Below the pieces are notes generated by a model. It was not told where the DNA came from. It saw only the letters and a list, made by a program, of their open reading frames with translations, and searched no databases. Shown here piece after piece: positions 37,567 to 49,090 of a stretch of DNA of 64,000 bases. Every line of letters begins with the position of its first letter. The first letter of the stretch is position 1. Source of the DNA: Pithys albifrons albifrons (Eukaryota > Chordata > Aves > Passeriformes > Thamnophilidae); assembly GCF_047495875.1 (NCBI RefSeq), contig NC_092497.1, positions 67,006,992-67,070,991 of the forward strand, given 5' to 3'. The position numbers and the translations under genes were made by a program.

Positions 37567-37646
37567 CAATTTAAATATCAATTTAAATATTAAAAATCAA
37601 TTTAAATATGAATTTAAATATCAATTAAAATATCAAAATATATTTG
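37567..37646. repeat. AT-rich 12-bp tandem repeat
   Basis: About six imperfect units of CAATTTAAATAT, each containing the palindrome ATTTAAAT. It lies about 45 bases before the target duplication of the RTE LINE. Confidence 0.85.
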
Positions 37647-37691
37647 TTAATTTTTTATTGTGACTGGCAGTGCTAAAGATAAAAAAACCCT

Positions 37692-37703
37692 AACATGTAC
37701 TTT
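37692..37703. repeat. target-site duplication of RTE LINE, left copy
   Basis: AACATGTACTTT, identical to 40589-40600. It fixes both ends of the RTE insertion. Confidence 0.9.
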
Positions 37704-37747
37704 CATCAGCATGGCTAGGCTTTGCAAACAAAGATTTAGGAGGTGCT

Positions 37748-38212
37748 CTACTTAGACTTGCTGCAAATGTGCTGGTGGCTAAAAAGGGCAATGTGGGATA
37801 GACAAGTCCAGTTGCAAAAGGCACAGTGGAAAGTCTCCTTAGGCAATAATGGCAAGGAACAGTTCTTTCTGCATTGCCTCTTCTCCCTGAGACTGACTCT
37901 GCGTGCGTTCGCAATGGAAGCAGCAGCATTCTCAATGGTGTGTCTCCATGAATCCCAACTGGAGGCCAGAGTGGACCACTGATGGCAGTCAATATGGCTA
38001 AGGCTGAGGTATTGTTTCAGGGAGTCCTTGTATCTCCTCTTCGGGGCTCCTCTCTTGTGGCAGCCAGTGGCGAGTTCACCATAGAGCACAATCTTTGGGA
38101 GGCGGTGATGGTCCATTCCGGACACGTGCCCTGCCCAGCCCAGCTGCGTTCTCATCAGCATTGCCTCGATACTGCTGACCCCTGCCTGTTCAAGAACAGA
38201 CACATTGGTCAC
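37748..38212 (-). pseudogene. RTE LINE ORF C-terminal domain with Cys/His motif
   Basis: An open stretch of 154 codons ends at a TAG at 37748-37750. It carries EAMLMRTQLGWAGHVSGMDH and LPKIVLYGELATG, the C-terminal region conserved in RTE proteins, and an arginine-rich RGAPKRRYKDSLK block. The last 27 residues hold a zinc-finger-like motif: CAFC, then H at residues 139, 145 and 147, and C at 149. In RTE and related LINEs such a motif is thought to bind the RNA template. The stretch upstream to 38611 continues the same domain in another frame, including ECFHQRCLHTILNIHWSDYV, so the ORF is frameshifted. Confidence 0.88.
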
Positions 38213-38610
38213 GTAATCAGACCAGTGGATGTTTAGGATTGTATGGAGGCAGCGCTGATGGAAGCATTCGAGAAGCCGCAGGTGGTGGTAGATGACGCAT
38301 GGTTCAGGCCCATATAAAAGAGTAGAAAGTACAATGGCTCTGTAGACACTGATCTTTGTGCTTTTCTTCAGGCGTTTATTGGGTCAGACTCTTTTATGGA
38401 GTTTTCTGAAAGCTCTGTATGCCTTTGCTAACCTCTTGTCTATCTCTTTGTCAATCTTACTGTTCAAGGAATGATGCTTCCCAGACAGGTGAACTGCGGG
38501 ACTGACTTAAGCTCTGATTCACCTATGGTGATGTGGGGATGATGGGAGACTTCCTCAGGTGTAGGTTGGTAGAGAACTTCTGTCTTCTTCAAGCTGACTT
38601 CCAGCCCAAA

Positions 38611-39030
38611 CTACTCCGCAGCCTCTGCAAAGCAGGATGTTAAGCACTGCAGAGTTGCTTCTAGAGTTGCTTCTGTGTGAGCAATGAGGGCGGCATCGTC
38701 AGCAAAAAGCAGCTCATGGACAAGGTGATTTAGGGTCATAGTGTGGGCCCTCAATCGCCTTAGGGTGAACAGGATTCCATCGGTAGGATATAGGATGTAA
38801 ATGCCGTTTTCTTCATCAAGATCTGCCGTGACTTTTTGGAGCATGATGCTGAAGAAGATTGTGAATAGAGTTGGTGCAAGAACACAACCTTGTTTCACAC
38901 CGTTGGATATTAGAAAGGGCTCAGAGAGTTCATTGCCATATCTGACTTGTCCACGCAGGATGATAATTTTGAGGAACTTGGGGGGGTATCCTAAACATTC
39001 AAAGATCTGCCACAGGCCTTTTCTGCTCAC
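38611..39030 (-). pseudogene. RTE LINE reverse transcriptase palm
   Basis: A 139-codon open stretch begins SRKGLWQIFECLGYPP. It includes ISNGVKQGCVLAPTLF (residues 42-57, RT motif with the conserved GVKQGCVLAP) and ELLFADDAALIAHTE (residues 106-120), where FADD at 109-112 provides the two catalytic Asp residues of RT motif C. It is one frame of the broken RTE ORF. The upstream RT fingers lie in other frames between 39031 and 39718. The catalytic block is intact although the whole ORF is not. Confidence 0.92.
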
Positions 39031-39286
39031 CGTGTTGAAAGTTTTGGTGAGGTCAATGAGGTTACATAGAGACCTTTGTTCTGTTCCCTACACTTCTCTT
39101 GCAGTTCTCTGGCATGTCTGTGCTGCTCCTATTGGCTCTGAAACCACACTGGCTTTCAGGTGGAAGTTCTTCTGCTATAGCAGGTACTAATCTGTTCAGA
39201 AGTATTCTTGCAAGGATTTTACCAGCAATGGAGAGCAAAGTGATACTTCAGTAATTTGAGCAGTCTGATTTTTCTTCTTTCTTCTT

Positions 39287-39718
39287 TTACAGGGTGATGA
39301 TGGCTGCATCATGGAGGTCTGGTGGTAGTTCGTCTTGTTCCCAGCAACACACAACAAGCTTGTGTAATTTGGCATGGAGTGCTTGACCTCCATGCTTCCA
39401 GACTTCGGGTGGAATTCCATCAACCCCAGATTCCTTGCCAGTTTTCGCCTGTTGTGTGGCCTTAAGTGTCTCTCCCATAGGAGGGGCTATATCCAATTCA
39501 TTTTTCACTAGTTGCTGTGTAATGTGCTGAATTGCTGAGCCTTGGACTACACAGCTGGCACTGAAGATAGTCTGAAAATGTTCAGACCATCGGTTCAGGA
39601 TGGAGGCTTTATCTGTGAGAAGCATTTGGCCATCTGCACTGAGTAGTGGGCTTTGAACCTGGTGTGTAGGTCTGTACACTGACTTCAGGGCCTCATAGAG
39701 TCCTCTGTGGTCACTCAA
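39287..39718 (-). pseudogene. RTE LINE, linker and N-terminal RT region
   Basis: A 143-codon open stretch. DHRGLYEALKSVYRPTHQVQ and LLSADGQMLLTDKASILNRW are typical of the RTE segment before the RT. ESGVDGIPPEVWKHGG matches the RT motif-0/1 region with a GVDGIPPE core, and DLHDAAIITL ends the block. The reading continues in another frame with the FRANR-like finger motif near 39120-39150, interrupted by a stop. Confidence 0.9.
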
Positions 39719-40087
39719 ATCTGTGCATAGTTGAGTCTTTTTGTCTAAGTTGAGCCACCATTTGTTCTGGATGTCTTGAAGTTTCTGTTGGAGCTTACTG
39801 CATGCAACACAAAAGGCAGCTTTTCTTACATGGCAAGATGGCTGAGCAAGGTGTGCTTGGTGAGCAGTTCTCTTTTTTTCAAAAATTCCTGGATCTCTTG
39901 ATTGTTTTAATCAAACCAGTCTTTGTTTTTCTAGGAGGAGAACCCTAAGGACTCTTCAGAGGACTGCAGGATGCAATTTTTACTATGTTGCCAAAGTGCT
40001 TCAGGAGAGGGATCTATGGGTTTATCTTTAAGTCTACTTTGAAGGTTTACCTGGAAACTGTCTCTCACTGTGGCTGTTTGAAGATTG

Positions 40088-40420
40088 TTAACTTGGAGCC
40101 TCCTCCTTGGAATGCCACCTCTCAGGTTTGGGCTTCAAGTGCAGGTTAAGTTTGCAATGCACAAGACAGCAGTCTGTTTGGCATTCTGCACTAGGCATCA
40201 CTGGGATATGACAGACATCACAAACATTTCTCTGTTGCCCTAAGACATAGTCAATGAGGTGCCAGTGCTTGAATTGAGGATGCATCCAGGTTGTCTTCAG
40301 GCTGTCTTTCTTTTGAAAGATAGTTGTGATGATGGTGAACTACTGTATGGCATAAAACTCTAGCAAGAGACATCTGTTGTCATTGAAATTTCCAACACCA
40401 TGCTTGCCCAGTACTCCTTT
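40088..40420 (-). pseudogene. RTE LINE endonuclease C-terminal remnant
   Basis: The translation gives GKHGVGNFNDNRCLLLEF near 40360-40415, then TTWMHPQFKHWHLIDYVLGQ around 40225-40290 and AECQTDCCLVHCKL near 40140-40185. These match the apurinic-endonuclease-like domain of RTE. The position normally occupied by the catalytic His in a (T/S)DH motif reads TDC here, so the nuclease site is lost in this copy. A stop interrupts the middle of the domain. The first about 170 bases of the element, 40420-40588, are too degraded to place. Confidence 0.85.
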
Positions 40421-40588
40421 TGACGCTAGCAAGCCCATCCTGCCTATGGACACACTTTGTCTGACCCTTCAGCTGAGATCCGTCTGGCATGGGAGACCCT
40501 ACCAGGGGCACATACCACCAGCAGCATAGCTTGCAACCTCATGATGGCGTGCAATCTTTCCCGCAACAAGGGGATGTCTGCAGAGAAG

Positions 40589-40600
40589 AACATGTACTTT
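40589..40600. repeat. target-site duplication of RTE LINE, right copy
   Basis: AACATGTACTTT, identical to 37692-37703, at the 5' end of the inserted LINE. Confidence 0.9.
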
Positions 40601-41426
40601 AAATTTGGGTCTATAGGCTACGTATGAATTTTTTTTGCTCACTGTTTCTATGTCAAAAAAAAAAAGGCATTTCCTGAAACAACACTGATACCTCCAAGTT
40701 TATGAACAGCTTCTGTAAAGTTTTCTTTTCATAAAGTACTGTGTAAATAAGTCTTTTGTGGAATGGTGACAGTGAAAGTAGAGGAGGGGTCTCTTCATAG
40801 AAACCTTCTCACTCTGTTCTCCACTGAGATGCAAATTCCTCCAGGCAACAGTAGGCATGCTCTTTACAAGTAGAGAATTGAGATTTGTGTATCTGGTCAT
40901 TTTTCATTTTTAGTGCTTGTATCTCTGCAAGAGATAAATTGTTATGGTTTTGCAGTCTGGAAAGAAGTTCAACCCTCAATTTATCTCATTCATACATGGT
41001 AGCTAAGCAGATTATACAGCGATTAAAAAATGCTGTAGTTCAATAACACCCGATTTTGCCATATGGAGTGCCATGTATCCTAGTTTTTATACTAGATGCA
41101 AATAGATTTCAGGTATTTGGAAAGCTAAAAATTCTAGAAATTGTAGCAGTTTTTTAGAGAAAGGAAAGGAAAACACAGGATGCTGTCAGCATTGAAGCAT
41201 AATTGCTGTGAGGAAATATACCTTCCCATTACAATGCCATGCATACAGCAGTAAATGAAAGATGGAGTCTTGCTTATTGCAGAAAACAGGCAAACAGCAA
41301 GAACCAAATGTGGCCAGGGGAGATAGGAACTAGGAATGATTTTGTAAATAACACTGTTACTGTGTCTAATTTTTTTTCCTTTTGAAATGAATTAGACTGG
41401 ACCCAAAAGTAAAATTCATTTCTTAA
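40601..41426. other. single-copy DNA, nothing recognised
   Basis: No recognisable gene or repeat apart from an A run at about 40655-40665. Confidence 0.5.
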
Positions 41427-41760
41427 TTAACAAGTCCAGAAGAAAGTCATGAAGATCAGTGGGTGGAAGCACCGCTCTAATGAAGACAGGCTGAGAGCAT
41501 TTGGGTTGTTCAACTGAAGAAGACTCAGAAGAGACCTTATAACAGCCTTCCAATACATAAAAGGACCTACAAGGAAGGTCATAGAGGGATGTTTTACAAG
41601 GCCATATAGTAATGGGGAATGGCTTTAAAGATGGCCCATTTAAATTAGATATTAGGAAGCAACTCTTTCAGAACTTTAAGCAATCTGATTTAATGAGAGG
41701 GGTCCCACCAGATGCAGGGCTTGGAACTAGGTTATATTTAAGCTCCATAAAGGTTTATAA
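41427..41760 (+). mobile_element. CR1 LINE 3' UTR fragment, old
   Basis: Blocks GAAGACAGGCTGAGAGCATT, TTGGGTTGTTCAACTGAAGA, GACCTTATAACAGCCTTCCA and TTAGATATTAGGAAGCAACT follow the CR1 3' UTR order on the plus strand. Both ends are degraded and the terminal repeat is not seen. It appears older than the 28.1-kb copy. Confidence 0.85.
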
Positions 41761-44700
41761 GTATGTTCAATGTCAATTAAAAACTATGTAAGAAGAAACA
41801 AAAGTATTTGTTCTGAGTGTAGAAAGTCAAGCACCGATGGGAAGGTGGCAGTCTGACTTGTCATTTGCAAAACTGAAAGGCAAGCTAAGAGGAAAACCAC
41901 CCTGGAAATATATTTTCTTTACTGGAAAACTTAAAGAGGCTGATTAAGCAAAACACACATGGGAGTATTTCATAAGAGCAGCCCAAAAAACATATTAATT
42001 ATGGAATTTACATGTGTTTAGAACCATGAAAATGGAGCAAACTATGTGCTGAGATTTAGTACACTGACAGAGACAAATGGCATTTTAGACAACTGCCAGA
42101 TTGTTCAGTGCCTTTTTTTTCCTTTACTGGTTTTGGCTTATGAATTGTCCTCAGAAAGCACTTCTTAAGAAGGCCTTAAAATATAATTAGTGTTCTACAA
42201 AATGATGGTGATAATCTATAGAAAACTAATTAGAGATTAATACTGCTATATTACTTAGATTCTTCAAGTAAAACAATGTAGACAGTTTAGACAACTTGAC
42301 ACTTCATTCTATAAGATTACTCAAACTACAGAGGGTTATATTTTAATTCTAGTCTTTCTCTTGCCCATCAAGACATCTTAAATACATTTCAGCACTTGTT
42401 GAGAAAAAAGAATAATATATAACTAAAAAATATATATGGTCTTTACTCTTTCTTTAAGCAAAAAATTATATGCTTGTAACATCTTCATTGTTGCTAACTG
42501 ATAAAAAAAAGCAAATTTTCACTTATGTATTTTTGCTTTAGAGGTAACGCAGTTACCTAGACACATATAAAACCCAGGGGAGTATAAAAAGTGTGTCTCA
42601 CATTGCATGGAAGGATTTTAAAATGTGTGCTTCAAATGAAAAAGTAGGTTTCAATAGATGTCGCCAACAACTTACAGCAATAGTTCTTTAATGTACAAAT
42701 TTTACTATAATTAAAGAACTGTTCAGTGGACAATGGCCTGTCTAAATAGGGTGCTACTGATATTACTGCCTATTATTTTCAGCACACACATACATATACT
42801 TTAACATGTGTATATTTGGCCAGCAGTAAGTCAATTCATAATTCCTCTTTTTAGCTGCAGTGTAGCAGCTCTTTGCTCTATTGTTTCCTGTGAATATTAA
42901 TCTCTAAGATGTGCTATCTCCTTGTATCTTTTAAATGTTTAACAGCAGTTATTAAAGAACACCTATATTGCTTTTTGAATTCATATACCAGATCTCAGAC
43001 CACTATCTTTAAAGAAGTAGTGTCATCACAGAGGTTCTTGTTTCTACAAAGAACTTCAAGGGAAATAGCTTCATAACCCACAAAAAAAAGTCAACTATTC
43101 AAGCTGAAGAAATGTCAGTATTTACTACAATAGACATTTCAGCTCAGTCATTGATATTTAGAATGGGCAGAAAGAAAAAAGTTGTGCATTTTCTTTGAAG
43201 TGTTAAGGATTGGAAAACAGACTTTTAAAAAATCTGGAAACAGTGTTTCCTTTCTAGGTAAGCTGCAATCAAAAAATAATGGGGATATCAATAGAAAAAC
43301 ATTCCTGGAGGCTCCTAGACTATTACCTGGCCCAGTAACACCTAAATAGACATGGGGAAAGTGTAAAGTTTATTTCATACTAGACCTCAGCCAAAGAACC
43401 CTGAAATTTAACTGCATGTCATTCCTGCATGGAAAAGACTCTTAAAAGAGGATTTTAATTTCTTATTTTCTTTTGTAAAAATATTCATCTAGAAGATAAG
43501 GCATACAGTCTGACCTAATAGTCTTTGTTTTATTGTAAATACTAAGCAAAGTGCTGTAACACAAACATTAAAATTACAAATGTATTTACAAATAGATGAA
43601 ATACATACTTATTGAAAGACGCAAATTAATTTGGAGTAGCTTTCTGTATCTAAGGGTGGTAATTTAGTCTGATGGGAATTTAATAACTCATATTTAACAT
43701 TTTACTAATATGATGTTTTGCTTACTGTAAATTAGAATTACTGAGAGTATAAATCACTTATTTAAATAGAAATCTTGAATTCTACAGAAAAACTCTTTTA
43801 GCTGACAAAGAGCAGCTAGGAGCAGGTAGTCTTGTTTTCAAAGAAGTTTCAATTAATTTGTTGGTTTGGGTTTTTTACATAAGTAAACACAGTTAATTAA
43901 GACATTCTCTGTCACTGTCTATCATACTGCAGCTGTAAAAGCTAGATTGCTACATTTAGTCATAGCCCTGAGCTACGGCCAGCACTGCATCAAGAGAAAA
44001 GTTAGACAATTTTAGGGAGACATCTGTACAAGGGAGCATGCCGTACATCTTGGAAGCAAGAAAAAACAGTCTGGGAACCATAAAGTCCAATAGACTTCTG
44101 ATTCCTATAGCCCCCCTTCAATTTTTATGCTAAAATCCTGATAGATGCGTCTCACATCAAACTGCTGTCAGTAGAGAGCTACTCACTTATAGATCTGCAG
44201 AACTTATCCTGCCCACCTTGGTAAGATGTTAGAGAAGACCAGAGTCCACGCTTATATAAGAAAGAGTTGTTCTTAACACACATGGAGGTATACATGACAC
44301 CTGCATAAATGAGAGTTGTCCGTATGGTAAAGAACTGATGTTTAGATTTTCTCTGTAGATGTCATAATTTTCCCTTTGCGTAACAAATACAGAACTACAA
44401 AAATTAAAAGTTCAGACAGGTTAGTATAGATACTTACATCTTAAGTCATTAGTCTGTGCAGCAAGTCAACAGTCTGGATGATGCTCCCATGATATTTTTC
44501 ATTATCACACTGATACAGAAACACATTAGACTAAGGTAATGGGAGAATCACAGCCTTTGACTCAGATTTTTTTTTAAAGGGTGTGGGTGTTCAATTCTTT
44601 AGATTTTTCAATACTAATTGTTTAATTGTCACTTCTTTAATGTCTTGATTGCAAATGCAAATTTATTAACTGAAGGAAGACTCATATTCATTAATGCATT

Positions 44701-47700
44701 GCTATTTTATTTTGTCTGAGCAAAATTTTAGTCACAACATTTCAGCATTTTTTTGCTTTTTGCAAAAGTACAGTCACACAAGATATACACAGGGTTATGT
44801 AGCTATTGAGAAGTTGGTATAACATAGTTTTGGGGTTGAGGGGAGGGACATATATGCAGAACTATGTACATCTCTGCTTTGGGAAACTGACAACATGGAG
44901 TCTAAACCATGGAAATAACTTGTGAAGAGCATACACAGTCTAGTTTAAAATTTAATGTATCAAATATAATATCTGTTTATTCTCAAGCAACATCTGTCTT
45001 GAAAGAATAAGACGGTGGCCAGCATGTTTGTACATTTTTAACTATAAGGCAATGATCAAAAACTCTTTTAAACTTCACAGTTTGGACTAATTTTGTTGAA
45101 GCTACATCTGTAATGGTATAATCCACCTCAGGTAATGCTGGTACCTTAGAGAATGGGTTACAAATTTTTTAGAACTGAAAAATGCAAAAACAATAAACAG
45201 AAGTAAAGTTAAATAAATGATCAGATTATTTTGTCTGAGCAAACATATTTGCTTTAATAGAACAACAGGTTAATTAGCCAGCAAGTCACTTTCATATAAG
45301 GAATGAATGCTATGGAAAGCTATTAAAGTGAACTCTAATCATAAGTTGGAGGGCCAAACACAAAGTGTGACATTGATCAGTATCTAAAACATTGAACCTG
45401 CACTTTTCTCTTTTTTTTTCTTTTTTTTTTTTTTTTAAGCTTCATTTTGTCTCTCTGCAGGGGATATCTAGAGAACAGTCCAAAACAAGATTCTATGATA
45501 TGGGCAACTTTGTCAGATAAGCAGTGTTGGGTTAATGCAGTGTTGACTCCTGGACATAAACATAAAATGTACTTAGAATTTTGTAAATTGATAACAATAA
45601 AGATGATTTTTTTCAAGTGCAGATATCAGCATCAGGATAAAAAAATTGATGCACAGGTGACTCAGGATCAGGTTGTACACCTCATTAGCAATTTGTTTTA
45701 GGCTTTAAAAGTATGATGTAAAAATGCATTTCTAGTATGAATTTTCTGTGTATGTTTGCAATATGAACATCCGCAGGGCACTACATAGCAGGATTCTTAA
45801 GACTTGAGTTTCTCTGAAACAGCTAATCTTCTTATAATTCTTACCTAAAACTACTTTATGGATGATGAATGACAGCATGATAAACAAATGCACAGATATA
45901 AAAAGAAATATTTATCATCTACTGAAAAAATAGTGGTTAGAATTGGCTGTGGCTGAGAACTCTCATTTACAACATAACTGGATTTGTGAGAACACTGCTA
46001 AGGAGAATAGTTTTAGATATTCCTGTTATTTGCTGATGGACATCATGCTTGCTCCAGCTGTCAGGAACACAGCTGTTCTCTTTCCCTTTGAGTGATCAGT
46101 GCTGCTGATGCCCTCCAGCCAGCATGTTCTTTGATAAGGTCCAACGGAGAGCTGTGAAAGAGCTGAACATTGGGCTTCTAACAACAAAATGAAAAAAACA
46201 AATTTCACAATAAATCTCATTTTCACTGCTGCCTGATATCACCCAATTAGAATGGGCTGAATTTGTTCTAGTACAGTGGCTTGGAAGGAATCACAAGGGA
46301 AGTTTTTCTTATGATTATTAAAGCAATTTTGGCCCAAAGTTGTTGTCTATTAGAGAAGATGTTGTTGTAATATTCTGTATAACTTAATAAAGCCATTTAA
46401 AATAAATGAGTTAGATCCAAAGGGGCATATTTTGTAACTTCATATTGAAATGTATGTGGTCTGGATCTCATTGCATTTGTACCAAGAGCAATACTGAAAA
46501 TAAATCATTAAAACAATCTTCATATTTTCCTTCTTAGTTAAGGAAAAACTTTTTTTCTTACTTCTTCAGGAATGCATGGAGATGAAATACATCTTCTCAT
46601 GTAGATGTAAAGTATATAATGCTCAGAACAATTTCTGAAGTTCTAAGTGAGAGGAAATCATGAAAAAATCCTCATGTCAAAGAAGTAGTTATCTAGGTGT
46701 ATACAGGATATTTCAGAGATATGTGAACCTTATTATAGTAGGAAAAATTAGAAGAAGATACCTATGACATATCTGAAAACAGTACGTGATGTTTACTGTG
46801 AGGACAGACAAAATTTGGGGAAAAAGCAAAGTGTTCTTTAATCTGAACACATTTTATAAATATTAAGCTTAATGCTTCTTCAAATGTCTTTTTACCAATG
46901 CTTAACTTTTTTAGTTTTATGATTTTTGTTAGCCAAAATGTCATATTGCATAAACCAGTTTCAGTGCATTCCTTTACAGTGTATGTGTGTGACTATTTCT
47001 TGATGATTATGGTATGTACTGAACTCTCTGGAATTAGTTCTAGTTGAAATTTGTGTCAAGGAATTCAGATTCTTACTCTCTTCAAAGTAGGAAATGTTTT
47101 CAGTATTCATAATCTATTTTTTCAAACTGATGAACTTTTATCATACAGAAAGAAATTATTTTCTGTTTCTAAATAGCCCAAGTTTTCTGTGGTAGTATTC
47201 CTGACCTTAAAACAAACTCTCAAAACAAGATAAGTTACACCATATTTCAAAGAGCATCCTTCCTTCTCTTTTTGCTACTCATTTTTTAATGTTCTAAAAA
47301 TACTCTCTGTTGGCTTACAAATCTGATTACTCCTACACTGACTGAACTGAATAATTTTTTCTTCTAAAAGATTCTCATTTAACCAGTTAAATAAATGCCT
47401 GGAAAAAGTCTTTCTCAAAATCGGTCACTTTATCAGTCTTACAGAGAAATACCTTTTGAGGTTCCAAACACCCTTTCCAGATAAGTCATTTGGTAAAAGG
47501 TGTTTGGGGTTTTCAGAAATGTGGGTGTATCTAAATGGCAAAAGTCAATAGTTGCCAAAAGGCTTTGGAGCACAGTAGATACTTGTCTGTGAGGGAGTCT
47601 GTTTCAGGAATAAACCTGAGGTTCAAGAAATGAGATATGGTGCCACACTGTAATGATTACACTACCACCCACATACATTGCAAAGTGGTGTGAGAAAGGT

Positions 47701-48707
47701 CTAAGAAAAGACAACAGTATAGAAGACAGTGCATTTACAAAGAGAAGGAAAGCATTTAGAAAACTGAAAACATTAAGCTGAAAAATATCGCATGTCTTCT
47801 AGAAGGGTAAGATAGTGGTTTTTGACAGTTTCTGGAGATAGGCTCAAAGATACCTCTGCTTCAGTGTAGCAAAGCACATTATCTCTGGACTCTAATTCAG
47901 TTTTCTCAAAGTAGGTACAATTGCAGATGACAGAATTGTATATGAGCAAATACCACATACCCTCCTCCCTGTTAATGCCTCCCCATTCTCTTTTCTGGTC
48001 CTGCTGCATCCACATAACATGCATGGTGCTGGGTTGTCAGGACAGTAATGAACAGTAAGGGGTGAGAGAGGCTGCTCCAAACCACCAGCAAGACATCCAG
48101 CATTGCCATAGACTGCAGTAGCAAGTCAGTCTTGCAGAGACTGTGAGTACCTCCACAATATTTTGCAGTGTGATTCTTAACAATTCTGGATCTATGCACT
48201 AAGACAACACATGACAGTAGGACAAAACAGTGAGTGCTAGGTTAGTACAGTGTGAGTTATGATCAGTGAAGTCTCCAGTAATAAAGTAAACTATTGCACC
48301 AAAGTGACTTGGTGTGTTAGTCTGGGAACACAGCAGTGATAAATGTGGAAAAGACTTCATTCCATTACCTTGCTCAGTACTATTGCTTACAATTCCATCT
48401 TGTTCCACTAACTTTTCAACAATTTATCATTCTCTTTTTCAGCAATTTGTAAGATATTTAGCAAGGGAGAATTAAAGTTAGTTAGGTGTTTTTCTCATGT
48501 TCTCAAATCACTTTGTACTCACTATTATGACTATTAGAAATTGTGAGTAACTCAGTTAGAGTAAATCAGTTCTAAAAATTTAATACTCCAACAAGGCAAA
48601 CAGTTTTTTAAATCTCATAAGTCATGTTTCAGAAGGTTTATATTGTATTCAATACAAGAAAGATGCAGATAACCTTCCAATTCTTAACTTTCCAACATCC
48701 TGTGCAA
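41761..48707. other. 7-kb single-copy AT-rich block, nothing recognised
   Basis: No transposon, RNA gene or credible exon was found. The largest simple repeat is a T-rich run at 45409-45436. The frames at 45377-45701 overlap on both strands and include that run. A 66-codon minus-strand frame at 46026-46226 starts with a hydrophobic segment but has no further support. A few TATA-like and poly-A signal strings occur, as expected in such AT-rich sequence. Confidence 0.5.
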
Positions 48708-49090
48708 CTCACAGAATTACAAAACCACACAGTGGATGACGCAGAAAGAGACCTCTGCTGAATAACATAAGGATATACTGAACCTCAGGTTACTTTAAAG
48801 TCAAAGTTTGAATATCAAGAGATGGAAATTTCACAAAATCTGTGGTCAAGTTCTTCCAATATTTGATTAATCTTTCCAAGTGTTTGAGCAACGTTTGTTA
48901 AAAAAATCGCAGACAACTAAAGTTTCCTATATTTCAACCTGTGTCTGCTGCCTCTTCTCTTCTCTTCTCTTTGCACATCTCTGAGAAGAGTTTGTCTCCA
49001 TCTTCTCTAAATCCTTTCATTAGGAAGGTAGACAGCTATTGAGTCTTACTTACTGCACTTTCTTTTCTTAAAGCTGAACAAATCTGAGAG
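48708..49090 (-). mobile_element. CR1 LINE 3' UTR fragment, diverged
   Basis: CTCACAGAATTACAAAACCAC looks like the degraded terminal repeat region. AGACCTCTGCTGAATAAC, AAGAGATGGAAATTTCACAA and TCTGAGAAGAGTTTGTCTCC follow the reversed 3' UTR of a CR1 subfamily different from the one starting at 49621. Homology fades after about 49050. Confidence 0.7.

Larger units (their letters stand above)
37704..40588 (-). mobile_element. RTE-clade LINE (AviRTE/BovB-like), 5'-truncated copy
   Basis: This 2885-bp element lies on the minus strand between perfect 12-bp direct repeats (AACATGTACTTT). From 5' to 3' it holds an endonuclease remnant, a reverse transcriptase with conserved RTE motifs, a C-terminal Cys/His motif and a 3' UTR of only about 40 bases (37704-37747). 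RTE elements characteristically have short 3' UTRs and one main ORF. The missing N-terminal endonuclease part shows 5' truncation, usual for LINEs. The frame is broken by stops and shifts, so it cannot move now. Its 3' end matches the tail of the three 5S SINEs in the window, so a relative of this LINE is the likely source of their machinery. Confidence 0.93.

Noticed and set aside
45409..45436. Poly-T run as the tail of a processed pseudogene on the minus strand
   Set aside because: No coding remnant follows and no flanking duplication was found.
46026..46226. 66-codon frame starting with a signal-peptide-like hydrophobic stretch
   Set aside because: There is no promoter, splice or conservation evidence, and such a stretch arises readily by chance in AT-rich DNA. 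Cross-species alignment would decide.
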